Assembly: GCA_025360425.1 (NCBI GenBank)
Contig: JANYCD010000073.1
Span: 1 to 64,000, forward strand
Direction: 5' to 3'
Origin: Sterolibacteriaceae bacterium
GTDB taxonomy: Bacteria > Pseudomonadota > Gammaproteobacteria > Burkholderiales > Rhodocyclaceae
Length of the DNA: 64,000 nt
The position numbers and the translations under genes are program-made. Of the stretch, positions 10,949-22,866 are shown piece after piece. The first letter of the stretch is position 1. Every line of letters begins with the position of its first letter. A model generated the notes under the pieces. The model was not told the origin of the DNA, made no database searches, and worked only from the letters and a program-made list of their open reading frames with translations.

Positions 10949-11030
10949 GTGAGGAGTGAAGAGTGAGGAATGAAGAGCGGAAAATCGTCCGCCCGTTCTT
11001 ACTCCTGACGTCTCACTCCTTACCCCTCAC
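10949..11030. repeat. Long imperfect inverted repeat (purine arm / pyrimidine arm) between hisF and hisA
   Basis: GTGAGGAGTGAAGAGTGAGGAATGAAGAGCGGA ... TCCGCCCGTTCTTACTCCTGACGTCTCACTCCTTACCCCTCAC; central GCGGA-AAATCG-TCCGC perfect. Confidence 0.65.
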
Positions 11031-11768
11031 CGCCGTCAACTTGTCGGCCTCGGCCTGGGCCTTCTTGAAATCCAGCGTGCCTTCGTAAATGGCGCGTCCG
11101 GTAATAGCGCCGATAATGCCTTCGTCTGCAACGGCGCACAGCGCCTTCACGTCTTTCAGCGTGGCAATGCCGCCACTGGCGATCACCGGCATGCGCAACG
11201 CCTGCGCGAGTTTGACGGTGGCCTCGATATTCACGCCGGAAAGCATGCCGTCGCGGCCGATATCGGTATACACCACGCCTTCGACGCCATAGTCCTCAAA
11301 TTTTTTGGCCAAATCGACTACATCATGGCCGGTCATCTTCGACCAGCCATCCACCGCCACCTTGCCATCCCTGGCGTCGAGTCCAACGATAATGTGGCCG
11401 AGGAAAGCGCTACAGGCATCATGCAGGAAGCCCGGATTCTTCACCGCCGCAGTGCCGATGATAACGTAGGTTATGCCGTCATCAAGACAACGGTCGATAG
11501 TATCCAGATCGCGGATACCGCCGCCCAGTTGCACCGGAATCTCGTCGCCGACTTCTTTCAGAATAGCCTTGATGGCAGCCTCATTTTTCGGCTTGCCGGC
11601 GAAGGCACCGTTGAGGTCAACCAAATGCAGGCGTCGCGCGCCCTGGTCGATCCAGTGCCGCGCCATCGCGGCGGGGTCTTCGGAGAACACCGTGGCATCG
11701 TTCATGTCGCCCTGTTTGAGGCGCACGCAATGCCCGTCCTTGAGGTCGATGGCGGGGATCAGCAGCAT
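11013..11768 (-). CDS. hisA: 1-(5-phosphoribosyl)-5-[(5-phosphoribosylamino)methylideneamino]imidazole-4-carboxamide isomerase
   Basis: [22 protein letters not shown]. Confidence 0.97.
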   Translation of the reverse strand: MLLIPAIDLKDGHCVRLKQGDMNDATVFSEDPAAMARHWIDQGARRLHLVDLNGAFAGKPKNEAAIKAILKEVGDEIPVQLGGGIRDLDTIDRCLDDGITYVIIGTAAVKNPGFLHDACSAFLGHIIVGLDARDGKVAVDGWSKMTGHDVVDLAKKFEDYGVEGVVYTDIGRDGMLSGVNIEATVKLAQALRMPVIASGGIATLKDVKALCAVADEGIIGAITGRAIYEGTLDFKKAQAEADKLTAVRGKE

Positions 11769-11809
11769 ACGGGGAGGATAGACAACACAGGAAGAAGATA
11801 ACGAGGAAG

Positions 11810-12448
11810 CTAAGGATTCCAGTTCATGAAATTGCCCAGCAACTGCAAACCAGCCTGTGCACTTTTCTCAGGATGGAATTGGACAGCGAAGATGTTATCG
11901 CGTGCCACGGCGCTGGTAAAGGGGATGCCGTAACGCGTTGTCCCGGCAATCACGGCGGACACGGCCGGTTCCACGTAATAGCTATGCACAAAATAGAAGC
12001 GTGCATCGTCATCGATATCGCCCCAAAGTGCATGTGGCTTGGCCTGCTGAACCTCGTTCCAGCCCATGTGCGGCACTTTGAGGCGGGTGCCATGGGCGCC
12101 GACCATGGCCTCGTGGGCGAAGCGACGCACATGGCCGGCGAGCAGGCCCAAGCCCGGCGTATCACCCTCTTCGCTTTGTTCGAACAACATTTGCAGGCCG
12201 ATGCAGATACCCAGGAAGGGTTTTTCCGCCGCAGCGTGGATCACTGCCTCGCGCAAACCACGGCTGTTCAGTTCGCGCATGCAATCCGGCATGGCCCCCT
12301 GTCCGGGCACTACTACACGATCAGCGGCGGCCACCGTGGCAGCATCGGCCGCGATGCGAACCTGCGCCGTCGGCGCCACGCGTTCAATCGCCTTGGCGAC
12401 CGAGCGCAAATTGCCCATGCCGTAATCAACAACCGCGACGGTAGTCAT
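11810..12448 (-). CDS. hisH: Imidazole glycerol phosphate synthase subunit HisH
   Basis: [42 protein letters not shown]; start set at [10 protein letters not shown]. Confidence 0.96.
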   Translation of the reverse strand: MTTVAVVDYGMGNLRSVAKAIERVAPTAQVRIAADAATVAAADRVVVPGQGAMPDCMRELNSRGLREAVIHAAAEKPFLGICIGLQMLFEQSEEGDTPGLGLLAGHVRRFAHEAMVGAHGTRLKVPHMGWNEVQQAKPHALWGDIDDDARFYFVHSYYVEPAVSAVIAGTTRYGIPFTSAVARDNIFAVQFHPEKSAQAGLQLLGNFMNWNP

Positions 12449-12510
12449 GAAGACTTCCGCCAAAGACTCATCTGGCGAATACCTAAATCGAAGCGAAGGT
12501 TCGGGAATTT

Positions 12511-12571
12511 ACAAGGGGGCGTGTCCCCTTGTTCCCATACAGGGGGATATACAAGGGGAGTCTCCCCTTGT
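12511..12571. repeat. Two tandem G/C-clamped hairpins in the hisB-hisH intergenic region
   Basis: ACAAGGGG-GCGTGT-CCCCTTGT (12511-12532) and ACAAGGGGA-GTC-TCCCCTTGT (12551-12571). Confidence 0.7.
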
Positions 12572-12640
12572 TCGTGCACAAGCCTTTTGTCGGCTATCGA
12601 AGACCCGATCATTTTAATTACGGCAATCCCGGCTTAAAGA

Positions 12641-13225
12641 CTAGAGTGACCCTTTGGTCGATGGAATGCCGCTGCTGCGCGGATCGGATTCGGCGGCCAT
12701 GCGCAGTGCCCGGCCGAAGGCCTTGAACATCGTCTCGCACTGGTGGTGCGCATTGTCGCCACGCAGATTGTCGATGTGCAGGGTGATCGCGGCATGATTG
12801 ACCATGCCCTGGAAAAACTCGCGCATCAGATCCACGTCGAACTCGCCGATCATGGAACGGGTGAAGTTCATGTTATAGGTCAGACCCGGCCGGCCCGACA
12901 GATCCACCACCACGCGGCTCAGTGCCTCGTCGAGCGGGACATAGGCGGGGCCGGAGCGGCGCAGACCCTTCTTGTCGCCGATGGCTTGCGCCAGCGCCTG
13001 ACCGATGCTGATGCCGATGTCTTCCACAGTGTGGTGGCCGTCAATGTGTAGATCGCCCTTGGCCTTCACTTCGAGATCAATCATGCCGTGGCGCGCGATC
13101 TGATCGAGCATGTGATCGAAAAAGCCGATGCCGGTGTCGAGTTTCGATTTACCCGAACCATCCAGATCGAGCCGGACGGTGATCTGGGTTTCCAGAGTAT
13201 TGCGGGAGATTTCGGCTTGCCGCAT
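12641..13225 (-). CDS. hisB: Imidazoleglycerol-phosphate dehydratase
   Basis: [28 protein letters not shown]; start set at [14 protein letters not shown]. Confidence 0.96.
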   Translation of the reverse strand: MRQAEISRNTLETQITVRLDLDGSGKSKLDTGIGFFDHMLDQIARHGMIDLEVKAKGDLHIDGHHTVEDIGISIGQALAQAIGDKKGLRRSGPAYVPLDEALSRVVVDLSGRPGLTYNMNFTRSMIGEFDVDLMREFFQGMVNHAAITLHIDNLRGDNAHHQCETMFKAFGRALRMAAESDPRSSGIPSTKGSL

Positions 13226-13348
13226 GGCCTGTAGTCGCTGAAGAGTTACTGAAAGAGTCGCAGAAATGCGTAACGGCTGCATGATACCATTTCAATTCGA
13301 TGGCGCACCGCCGCGCCGCTCTCCGCCTGCCATTCACCCCAACACCGC

Positions 13349-14419
13349 ATGAGCCGCTACTGGAGCGATACCGTCCGCCGCCTGACCCCCTACGTGCCGG
13401 GAGAGCAACCCAAACTGCCCGATCTGGTCAAGCTCAACACCAACGAGAATCCCTACGGCCCTTCGCCGCGCGTGCTGTCGGCGATCCAGGCCGAACTTGG
13501 CGACAGCCTGCGGCTCTATCCCGACCCAACTGCCGAGCGACTCAAGCAGACGATCGCGCGCTACCATGACATCACGCCGCGCGAAGTGTTCGTCGGCAAT
13601 GGTTCCGACGAAGTGCTGGCCCACGTGTTTCTGGCATTGCTCAAGCATGAAGCGCCGCTGTTGTTTCCCGACATCACCTACAGCTTCTATCCGGTCTATT
13701 GCGGACTGTTCGGTATCGAGTACATCACCGTGCCGTTGACCGACAGCTTTGAAATTTGTATCGACGACTATGGGCAACCCAACGGCGGGATCATTTTTCC
13801 CAATCCCAATGCCCCAACCGGACGCCTGCTGGACCTGGCCAAAATCGACCGACTGGCGGCGGCCAACCAGGATTCCGTGATGGTGGTTGACGAAGCCTAT
13901 GTGGACTTCGGCGGCAGCACCATCCCCACCGCCATCCCGCTGACGCAGCGCCACCCGAACCTGCTGGTAGTGCAAACCCTGTCCAAGGCGCGTAGCCTGG
14001 CCGGCCTGCGGGTAGGCTTCGCGATTGGCCATCCGGATTTGATCGAAGCACTGGAGCGGGTCAAGGACAGTTTCAACTCCTATCCGCTAGATCGTCTCGC
14101 CATCGTCGGCGCAGTGGCCGCTTTCGAAGATGGGGACCATTTCGAGAAGACGCGCGCGGCTGTCATGTGCAGCCGGGAAAAACTGAACACCGATCTTCAA
14201 GAGTTGGGGTTCGACGTACTACCCTCGGCCGCCAATTTCATCTTCGCCCGTCATCCGAAGCGCGATGCGGCCGAATTATCCAAAGCACTGCGCGAACGCA
14301 GCGTCATCGTGCGTCACTTCAAGTTGCCGCGCATCGACCAGTTCCTGCGCATCACGGTCGGCACCGACGCACAGTGCGCATCGTTGGTCACGGCGCTACG
14401 GGAAACTCTCGCAGGATAG
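13349..14419 (+). CDS. hisC: Histidinol-phosphate aminotransferase
   Basis: [19 protein letters not shown] motif [19 protein letters not shown]; opposite strand to all other his genes here. Confidence 0.95.
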   Translation: MSRYWSDTVRRLTPYVPGEQPKLPDLVKLNTNENPYGPSPRVLSAIQAELGDSLRLYPDPTAERLKQTIARYHDITPREVFVGNGSDEVLAHVFLALLKHEAPLLFPDITYSFYPVYCGLFGIEYITVPLTDSFEICIDDYGQPNGGIIFPNPNAPTGRLLDLAKIDRLAAANQDSVMVVDEAYVDFGGSTIPTAIPLTQRHPNLLVVQTLSKARSLAGLRVGFAIGHPDLIEALERVKDSFNSYPLDRLAIVGAVAAFEDGDHFEKTRAAVMCSREKLNTDLQELGFDVLPSAANFIFARHPKRDAAELSKALRERSVIVRHFKLPRIDQFLRITVGTDAQCASLVTALRETLAG

Positions 14420-14424
14420 GTCGT

Positions 14425-14841
14425 TCATCCGAACTTTTTCACGCCTGCTCTTTTCGCGGCCTTCTGCAAATCTTCGTCAAGCGTGGCCAACGGGATACCT
14501 AATCTCAAGGCAAGCTCAAGGTATGAAGCGTCGTAAACAGATAACTTGTAGCGCCGCGCCAGTTGCAGGGTGCCAGACAGCGCGTGCGCGAATGTCGCGT
14601 CCACCTCGATATCCACGCCTTCCAGCATCTCAAGAAATGCTCCACTGCGTGCTTCCGTCACCAAACCCTTTGCTTCCGCCCTGGCAATAACGTTTGCCAC
14701 CTCAAGACCCCAGGTCACGGGCACGCAGGCGCTTCCCACTTTCATCGCATCAAGCACCTTTCCGGCATAGGCAAGTTCCTGGGGTTTGCCGTCGCCAAAA
14801 AACCAGCGCATGGTCACCGAGTTGTCGAGGACAAAGCTCAC
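14425..14841 (-). CDS. PIN-domain (VapC-like) toxin
   Basis: MSFVLDNSVTMRWFF, YKLSVYDASYLELALRLGIPLATLDEDL; overlaps antitoxin ORF by 4 bp. Confidence 0.85.
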   Translation of the reverse strand: MSFVLDNSVTMRWFFGDGKPQELAYAGKVLDAMKVGSACVPVTWGLEVANVIARAEAKGLVTEARSGAFLEMLEGVDIEVDATFAHALSGTLQLARRYKLSVYDASYLELALRLGIPLATLDEDLQKAAKRAGVKKFG

Positions 14842-15080
14842 GCGCGCCCGTCCTCGATGAGCTGCCTGATATTCACCCCCCGCACCGGATCGGCCCGCAT
14901 GAAGGCCTTGAGCTTTTCCGCCGCCGCGACCTTGTCCTTCGCCCGCGCTCCCACGCTGGGCACCAAATCCGCGATGGCTTCCCCGCGATTGGTGATGGTA
15001 AAGCTCTTCCCGGTCTTGACCTGCCGCAGCAATTCGGGAAGCTTTGTTTTCGCTTCATACGAACCAATTTCAATTTTCAT
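14838..15080 (-). CDS. Phd/YefM-family antitoxin
   Basis: YEAKTKLPELLRQVKTGKSFTITNRGEAIADLVP; upstream of PIN toxin. Confidence 0.88.
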   Translation of the reverse strand: MKIEIGSYEAKTKLPELLRQVKTGKSFTITNRGEAIADLVPSVGARAKDKVAAAEKLKAFMRADPVRGVNIRQLIEDGRA

Positions 15081-15255
15081 GGCGCTCTCCCACGATGTGA
15101 TGATTCAGACCAGTATATAGACTAGTCGACTTGATATCAACGATTTAGACTGGGTTGTGATGGAATTTGGCGCGGCGAAACCCCAGGGCTTTTAGCTCCT
15201 CTGGCGCTACGGGAAATTGTTGGGAAATAATGCCGAGGCTTCTGCTTGCGTAAAC

Positions 15256-15278
15256 ATGTATATGTTAGTAATATACAT
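15256..15278. promoter_or_regulatory. Perfect inverted repeat directly 5' of brnT (candidate autoregulatory operator)
   Basis: ATGTATAT-GTTAGTA-ATATACAT, 2 nt before the ATG at 15281. Confidence 0.5.
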
Positions 15279-15280
15279 AA

Positions 15281-15580
15281 ATGATTGATCCGGACAGTGT
15301 CGAAGGCTTCGACTGGGACAACGGCAATGCCCGCAAGAACGACAAGCACGGGGTCAGCCAAACCGAGATCGAGGAAGTTTTTTTCAATCAGCCGTTATTG
15401 GTGCTAGCAGATGCTCAACACAGTGCGCATGAGTTGCGTTTTCATGCGCTGGGTAAAACCAATGCGGGACGTGGGTTGCACATCACATTCACGCTCCGCG
15501 CCGGGGGCACGCTGGTTCGTGTGATCTCCGCCCGGGATATGCATCGGAAGGAAAGGATTATTTATGACCAAACAAGCTAA
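15281..15580 (+). CDS. BrnT-family (DUF497) toxin
   Basis: FDWDNGNARKNDKHGVSQTEIEEVF ... RVISARDMHRKERIIYD. Confidence 0.88.
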   Translation: MIDPDSVEGFDWDNGNARKNDKHGVSQTEIEEVFFNQPLLVLADAQHSAHELRFHALGKTNAGRGLHITFTLRAGGTLVRVISARDMHRKERIIYDQTS

Positions 15581-15839
15581 AGCGACACTGCCGAAATTCA
15601 AGAACGAAGCAGCGGAGAGCGCCTTTTGGGAAGCCAAGGGCAGAGACTCGACGGAATATCTGGACTGGAGCAAAGCCCAGCGTACCGTGCTGCCAAACCT
15701 GAAACCCTCGACCAGGACGATTTCACTCAGGTTGCCGCAACATCTGCTTGACGCCCTCAAAGCCGCCGCCAATTCCCGCGACGTTCCCTATCAATCCTTG
15801 ATCAAGGTTTGGCTGCAAGAGAAGTTGCACACCCGTTGA
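15564..15839 (+). CDS. BrnA/CopG-like antitoxin
   Basis: Follows and overlaps BrnT; RTISLRLPQHLLDALKAAANSRDVPYQSLIKVWLQEKL. Confidence 0.85.
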   Translation: MTKQAKATLPKFKNEAAESAFWEAKGRDSTEYLDWSKAQRTVLPNLKPSTRTISLRLPQHLLDALKAAANSRDVPYQSLIKVWLQEKLHTR

Positions 15840-15992
15840 GGCATTCAGGATTTGCGGCAACGGATCGATTATGGGATCGCCTACAACAACGGTCGGGTTG
15901 AAATTTAATTCGAACCTGGAACCTTAAATCCGTGCTTGCTCATCCAAGTTTGCGGGGAATCGTGGTCTATCCCCAATTGTTCAAGGGAAAAT

Positions 15993-16580
15993 ATGAAAAA
16001 GCTTTGGATATGGTTGATAACTTTTGTGGCTTACCCTTCGTGGGCGGGAATGTCGATGTTCGGCGTTGATCTTGGCCACCCACTTCCAAATTTTCCGGCA
16101 TGTAAATACAGTGGTTCAACGCTGACGAGTACTGGATTGTGCACATTCGAAAAGTCCAAATACGCCGATGGTTCGTTCAGGTACTCAGTTCGGATGAGCA
16201 ATCCTCCATCCTACATAGTGGGCGAGAACGGGCAGTTCGCAGTTGAAACGACGAAAGACGGCTCGGTCGGAATGATAATTTTTCACACTTTGGGAAAGCT
16301 TAAGCACAAAGAGGTTCTGGCGACACTAAAAGAGAAATTTGGCCAACCCACTAGGTCACAGCAGCTTCCAAGCTATAGCGATCGAATGGACTCAAGTTTG
16401 AGAATGGCTTGGAATATGAAGGATGTCGTAGTTGATTATGGAATTGTTGATGTCGATGTTGGATCGGTTCGAGTTGATACTGCAAAGTACCGAAAAGAGG
16501 CATCTGAAAGTGAAGCCCAAAATCAAAAAGATAAGGCAAAAAAGGCGGCACAAGCTCGCGCTTCCGAGGTGAAAATGTAG
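15993..16580 (+). CDS. Hypothetical secreted protein
   Basis: Signal peptide-like MKKLWIWLITFVAYPSWA; visibly more AT-rich than neighbours; lysine/alanine-rich C-terminus. Confidence 0.6.
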   Translation: MKKLWIWLITFVAYPSWAGMSMFGVDLGHPLPNFPACKYSGSTLTSTGLCTFEKSKYADGSFRYSVRMSNPPSYIVGENGQFAVETTKDGSVGMIIFHTLGKLKHKEVLATLKEKFGQPTRSQQLPSYSDRMDSSLRMAWNMKDVVVDYGIVDVDVGSVRVDTAKYRKEASESEAQNQKDKAKKAAQARASEVKM

Positions 16581-16773
16581 AATCAAATCACCTCAGGCCG
16601 TCGGCTACCTACCTCAGGCTCACCCACTTACACGAACTCATCTGCCAGAAGATCACATGACGAAGAAAACCACCGAGACAGTATTTGCTTCCGCCCAATG
16701 CTAAAGGGGCCGCGCTCGAAATATTTTTTTATGAGTGCCGCAATCCATAAAATCCACGACATTTTCTAATTCG

Positions 16774-18084
16774 TCAAGGCTTGTAACGCAACTCCGCAGC
16801 CTTTGCATGGGCCGTTAACCCTTCGCCGTGGGCCAGGGTCGAAGCAACAGGCCCCAGCGCCCAAGCACCCGCTGCCGAGACTTCGATCAGGCTGCTGCGT
16901 TTCTGGAAATCATAAACCCCGAGCGGGCTGGAGAAGCGCGCGCTGCGCGAGGTGGGCAGCACGTGGTCGGGGCCGGCGCAGTAGTCGCCAACGGCCTCCG
17001 ACGAATAGGGACCGATGAAAATGGCGCCGGCGTGGCGAATTTTTTCCACCAGCAGGCGCGCATCGTGCACTGACAGTTCCAGATGTTCGGGGGCAATGCG
17101 ATTGGCCACAGTGCAGGCCTCTTCGAGATCAACGACGTGGATCAGCGCGCCGCGCCGGCTCAGCGAAGCGGCGATCACGTCCTTGCGCGACATCTGCGGC
17201 AGCAGTTTTTCGATGCTGGCGGCGACTCTTTCGATATAGGCCGCACCGGGACAAAGCAGGATGGACTGGGCCATTTCGTCGTGCTCGGCCTGGGCGAATA
17301 AATCCATCGCCACCCAATCCGGATCGGTGCTGCCGTCGGCGATGATCAGCACTTCCGACGGGCCGGCCACCATGTCAATGCCAACCGTGCCGAATACACG
17401 GCGCTTGGCGGCGGCGACATAGGCATTGCCGGGGCCGACGATCTTGTCCACTTGCGGAATGGTCGCGGTGCCGTAGGCCAGCGCAGCCACAGCCTGGGCG
17501 CCGCCGATGGTGAACACACGGTCGACGCCGGCGATGTGAGCGGCGGCCAGCACCAGCGCATTCTTTTCGCCGCGCGGAGTGGGCACCACCATGATGAGTT
17601 CGCCAACACCGGCCACCTTGGCGGGAATGGCGTTCATCAATACCGACGAGGGATAGGATGCCTTGCCACCGGGCACATAGAGGCCGACACGATCCAGCGG
17701 CGTGACCTTCTGGCCGAGGCGCGTGCCGTCGGCTTCGCTGTACTCCCAGGACTCGGCCTTCTGCCGCTCGTGATAGGCGCGGATGCGCTGCGCGGCGGTT
17801 TGTAGCGCGTCCTTCTGTATTTGGGGTAGTCCTTCAAAAGCCGCTGCCAATGCGGCTTTGGGCAGTTCGAGCGCGGCTACGCTGGTGGCATCAAGCTGGT
17901 CAAAACGACGCGTGCAATCCAGCACCGCAGCGTCACCAGTTTTGCGGACGCTGGCGAGTATCTCGACGACCGCACGTTCGATGGCTTCATCGGTGGAGTC
18001 ATCGAAGGCCAGCAGCGCATCGAGTTGCGCATAAAAGTCTGCGGTCTTCGTCGACAGGCGGCGAATGGGCAGCGGCGCAGTCAT
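16774..18084 (-). CDS. hisD: Histidinol dehydrogenase
   Basis: [41 protein letters not shown]. Confidence 0.97.
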   Translation of the reverse strand: MTAPLPIRRLSTKTADFYAQLDALLAFDDSTDEAIERAVVEILASVRKTGDAAVLDCTRRFDQLDATSVAALELPKAALAAAFEGLPQIQKDALQTAAQRIRAYHERQKAESWEYSEADGTRLGQKVTPLDRVGLYVPGGKASYPSSVLMNAIPAKVAGVGELIMVVPTPRGEKNALVLAAAHIAGVDRVFTIGGAQAVAALAYGTATIPQVDKIVGPGNAYVAAAKRRVFGTVGIDMVAGPSEVLIIADGSTDPDWVAMDLFAQAEHDEMAQSILLCPGAAYIERVAASIEKLLPQMSRKDVIAASLSRRGALIHVVDLEEACTVANRIAPEHLELSVHDARLLVEKIRHAGAIFIGPYSSEAVGDYCAGPDHVLPTSRSARFSSPLGVYDFQKRSSLIEVSAAGAWALGPVASTLAHGEGLTAHAKAAELRYKP

Positions 18085-18722
18085 TTCACCGCTTTGCCAA
18101 AGGCATCGATCAGTGGTTGCAGCAACTCGCGTTTTACTTTCAGCGCCGCCTGATTGACGATGAGGCGCGACGAGATCGCCATGATGTCTTCGACCTCGAC
18201 CAGGTTGTTGGCCTTGAGCGTGCTGCCGCTGGAGACCAGGTCGACGATGGCATCGGCCAGGCCGACCAATGGTGCCAGCTCCATCGAACCATAGAGTTTG
18301 ATCAGGTCGACATGCACACCTTTGGCGCCAAAATGTTCGCGCGCCGTCTGCAAGTATTTGGTCGCTACCCGCAGGCGCGCGCCGCGCTGCACTGCTGCCT
18401 GATAGTCAAAGCCCTTTGGCACAGCAACGCACATGCGGCATTTGGCAATCTTGAGATCAAGCGGCTGGTACAGCCCCTGACCGCCGTGCTCCAGCAATAC
18501 GTCTTTGCCGGCGATGCCGAGATCGGCGGCGCCGTATTGCACATAGGTCGGCACATCGGAGGCGCGCACGATCACCACCTGCACATCGGGTCGGTTGGTG
18601 CCGATGATCAGCTTGCGTGATTGTTCGGGATTTTCCGACGGGGTGATGCCGGCTGCGGCCAGCAGTGGCAGGGTTTCGTCGAAGATGCGGCCCTTTGACA
18701 GGGCGATGGTGATGCCGTCCAC
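18081..18722 (-). CDS. hisG: ATP phosphoribosyltransferase (short form)
   Basis: [23 protein letters not shown], 213 aa without regulatory domain. Confidence 0.96.
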   Translation of the reverse strand: MDGITIALSKGRIFDETLPLLAAAGITPSENPEQSRKLIIGTNRPDVQVVIVRASDVPTYVQYGAADLGIAGKDVLLEHGGQGLYQPLDLKIAKCRMCVAVPKGFDYQAAVQRGARLRVATKYLQTAREHFGAKGVHVDLIKLYGSMELAPLVGLADAIVDLVSSGSTLKANNLVEVEDIMAISSRLIVNQAALKVKRELLQPLIDAFGKAVK

Positions 18723-18749
18723 TGGGAATCCGTCGCAAAAGGAAAGATT

Positions 18750-20242
<1,493 letters not shown>

Positions 20243-20245
20243 GGT

Positions 20246-21001
20246 TCAAGCTCTCAATCGGTAACCGCTGTGCAACAGGCGCAGCGTGATGGCGGACAGG
20301 ACGATCTGGCAGCTACAGGCCACTGCCAGGCTTTGCCACGGCGAAACGTCGGACAGTCCGAAGAAGCCATGACGAAAACCGTCGATCAGGTAAAAGATCG
20401 GATTGTAGCGGGACACCTGTTGCCAGAACACCGGCAGCGAGTGAATCGAGTAGAACACACCGGACAGGAAGGTCAGCGGCATGATGAGGAAGTTCTGGAA
20501 AGCGGCGAGGTGGTCGAATTTTTCCGCCCACAGGCCGGCGAGGACACCCAGCGTGCCCATGATGGCGCCGCCCAGTATGGCGAAAGCCATAATCCATAGC
20601 GGTTCCACGAATTCCAGCGACGTGAAGCACAAGGTCACCAGCAGGACACCAAGGCCGACCGCCAGTCCGCGCATCAATGCGGCGATGACGTAGGCGGCGA
20701 AGAAGGCAGTATAGGAAATCGGCGGCAACAGCACGAAGACGATGCTGCCCATGACTTTCGACTGGATCAGCGACGAAGACGAGTTGGCGAAGGCATTCTG
20801 CAACATGGACATCATGATCAGGCCGGGAACGAGGAAGGCGGTGTAGGACACCGTCTCATAAACCTGCACCCTGTTTTCGAGCACGTGCGAAAAAATCAGC
20901 AGATAGAGCATCGCTGTCAGCACCGGCGCCGCCACGGTCTGGAAGCCAACTTTCCAGAAACGCAGCAACTCCTTGTAGAGCAGCGTAGTGAAGCCGGTCA
21001 C
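20246..21001 (-). CDS. ABC-2 type transporter permease
   Basis: MTGFTTLLYKELLRFWKVGFQTVAAPVLTAMLYLLIF; FLSGVFYSIHSLP. Confidence 0.92.
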   Translation of the reverse strand: MTGFTTLLYKELLRFWKVGFQTVAAPVLTAMLYLLIFSHVLENRVQVYETVSYTAFLVPGLIMMSMLQNAFANSSSSLIQSKVMGSIVFVLLPPISYTAFFAAYVIAALMRGLAVGLGVLLVTLCFTSLEFVEPLWIMAFAILGGAIMGTLGVLAGLWAEKFDHLAAFQNFLIMPLTFLSGVFYSIHSLPVFWQQVSRYNPIFYLIDGFRHGFFGLSDVSPWQSLAVACSCQIVLSAITLRLLHSGYRLRA

Positions 21002-21906
21002 GGTTGCCCACCCTGATTCATCACCTTGACGAATACGTCTTCAAGGTCGGGCTTGACGATTTCCAATTCCTCGATAAGGCAGCCCGCGGCCCGCACCCGG
21101 GCCAGTATCGGCTCAAGGTCGTCGTAGCGGTCCAACGGCAACGACCAGTAGCTGCCTTTGCGTTCCACCTGACCGGCCACACCGGCCGGCAATGCGGCGT
21201 CCCCTTGCAACCGCAAGCGCACGGTGTGGGCGGAAAAGCGCCGCAACAGATTGGGTGTGGAATCGAGCGCAACAACGCGACCGGCCTTGAGCATGGCGAT
21301 GCGCGCACAAAAGTTTTCGGCTTCTTCCAGATAATGCGTGGTCAGCACGATGGTGTGTCCATCCTCGTTCAAGCGGCGCACGAAACGCCACAGCGTCTGA
21401 CGCAGTTCAACGTCGACACCTGCGGTGGGTTCATCGAGAATGATGACCGGCGGCCGGTGCACCAGCGCCTGTGCCACCAGCACACGCCGCTTCATGCCGC
21501 CAGACAAGGCGCGCATGCTGGCGTCGGCGCGGTCGGCTAAATCCAGGTTGGACAAAATTTCGTCGATCCATGCATCGTTGTTGCGGATGCCGAAATAACC
21601 CGACTGGATGCGCAACGTCTCCCTGACGGTGAAGAAAGGATCGAACACCAACTCTTGAGGCACCACGCCGAGCTTGCGTCGCGCATTGCGGTAATCGGTG
21701 CGAACATCATGGCCCATGACTTCGAGCGTTCCGCCATCGGCGCGAATCAGACCGGCAAGCGCCGAAATCAATGTAGTTTTACCGGCGCCGTTGGGACCAA
21801 GCAGACCGAAGAATTCGCCTTGGCCGATTTCGAGATCAATGCCGGCCAGCGCTTGCAGACCACTGAAAGACTTGGTGACCTGGCGGACTCGGATCGCCGG
21901 AATCAT
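20998..21906 (-). CDS. ABC transporter ATP-binding protein (ABC-2 exporter)
   Basis: GLLGPNGAGKTTLISAL Walker A, LSGGMKRRVLVAQALVHRPPVIILDEPTAGVD. Confidence 0.94.
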   Translation of the reverse strand: MIPAIRVRQVTKSFSGLQALAGIDLEIGQGEFFGLLGPNGAGKTTLISALAGLIRADGGTLEVMGHDVRTDYRNARRKLGVVPQELVFDPFFTVRETLRIQSGYFGIRNNDAWIDEILSNLDLADRADASMRALSGGMKRRVLVAQALVHRPPVIILDEPTAGVDVELRQTLWRFVRRLNEDGHTIVLTTHYLEEAENFCARIAMLKAGRVVALDSTPNLLRRFSAHTVRLRLQGDAALPAGVAGQVERKGSYWSLPLDRYDDLEPILARVRAAGCLIEELEIVKPDLEDVFVKVMNQGGQP

Positions 21907-21940
21907 TGGGGACGTCTAAATGGCGCAGAACCGCGCCGGG

Positions 21941-22222
21941 TCAAGCCAAAGGCAGCAGGTCGCTAACGCCGTACACGTCCGCGAGACTCAACAAATCTTT
22001 TGGCGGATTACTCACTTTGATTGATTTGCCCTGGCGCTTTGCCTCGCGCACCCAGCCAAACAATACCGCCAGACCGGAGGAATCCACCTCGGCCACGGCG
22101 GCAAGATCAAAGGTATCCGTGGTACGCGAAATCAACGCAACGCCTTCCGCCAGCAAAGCGGTGGCACCCGGCAAGGTCATCGCGCCATCGACCTCGGCAC
22201 GGTTCCCGGTTTCCTTGATCAT
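21941..22222 (-). CDS. mlaB: STAS-domain protein MlaB-like
   Basis: DTFDLAAVAEVDSSGLAVLFGWVREAKRQGKSI; mla cluster context. Confidence 0.85.
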   Translation of the reverse strand: MIKETGNRAEVDGAMTLPGATALLAEGVALISRTTDTFDLAAVAEVDSSGLAVLFGWVREAKRQGKSIKVSNPPKDLLSLADVYGVSDLLPLA

Positions 22223-22836
22223 TTCTTGGCGGCGGATGCGTCGAGCGACGCGTTCTTGGCTTGTAGGGACTTGATCAAACCATCAACGCCATCAGCCGCA
22301 ATCTGCTGCGAAAACTGGTCGCGGTAACTGGTGACCATGCTGATGCCGCCGATGGTGAAATCATAGACCTTCCAGTCCGGCCCATCCTTTTCCAACGCGT
22401 AATCAATGTCGATCGACTTGGCGCCTGGCTGCCTGATGCTGCTGTGGATGGTGACATCGGTGTCGGTCGGCGCCATTTTCAGCGGCTTGAAGTCCACTGT
22501 CTGATTCTTGTAAGCCGTCAGTGCATTGGCATAGGTGCGCACCAACAGAGTTCTGAACTCCTCGGCCAACGCCTTTTGCTGGGCCGCAGTGGCCAGACGC
22601 CAACTTTTACCCACGGCTTGCGCGGTCATGCGCTGAAAATTGAAGTGAGGTATCACCTTGGCCTCGACCAGACCAATAGCCTTGCGCGTGTTGCCGCTCT
22701 GGATGTCCTTGTCTTTTTTAACAATTTCAAGCACCTCGTTGGTCACATTCTTGACCATCACGTCCGGTGCACTATCCTCGGCGATTGCGCTCGCGCAGAT
22801 CACCAAGCCTGCCAAAAAACCCATAACCCATTTCAT
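22219..22836 (-). CDS. mlaC: Phospholipid-binding protein MlaC
   Basis: FNFQRMTAQAVGKSWRLATAAQQKALAEEFRTLLVRTYANAL. Confidence 0.94.
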   Translation of the reverse strand: MKWVMGFLAGLVICASAIAEDSAPDVMVKNVTNEVLEIVKKDKDIQSGNTRKAIGLVEAKVIPHFNFQRMTAQAVGKSWRLATAAQQKALAEEFRTLLVRTYANALTAYKNQTVDFKPLKMAPTDTDVTIHSSIRQPGAKSIDIDYALEKDGPDWKVYDFTIGGISMVTSYRDQFSQQIAADGVDGLIKSLQAKNASLDASAAKK

Positions 22837-22866
22837 GACGATTCCTTTTTGCATATGCTGATAAAA

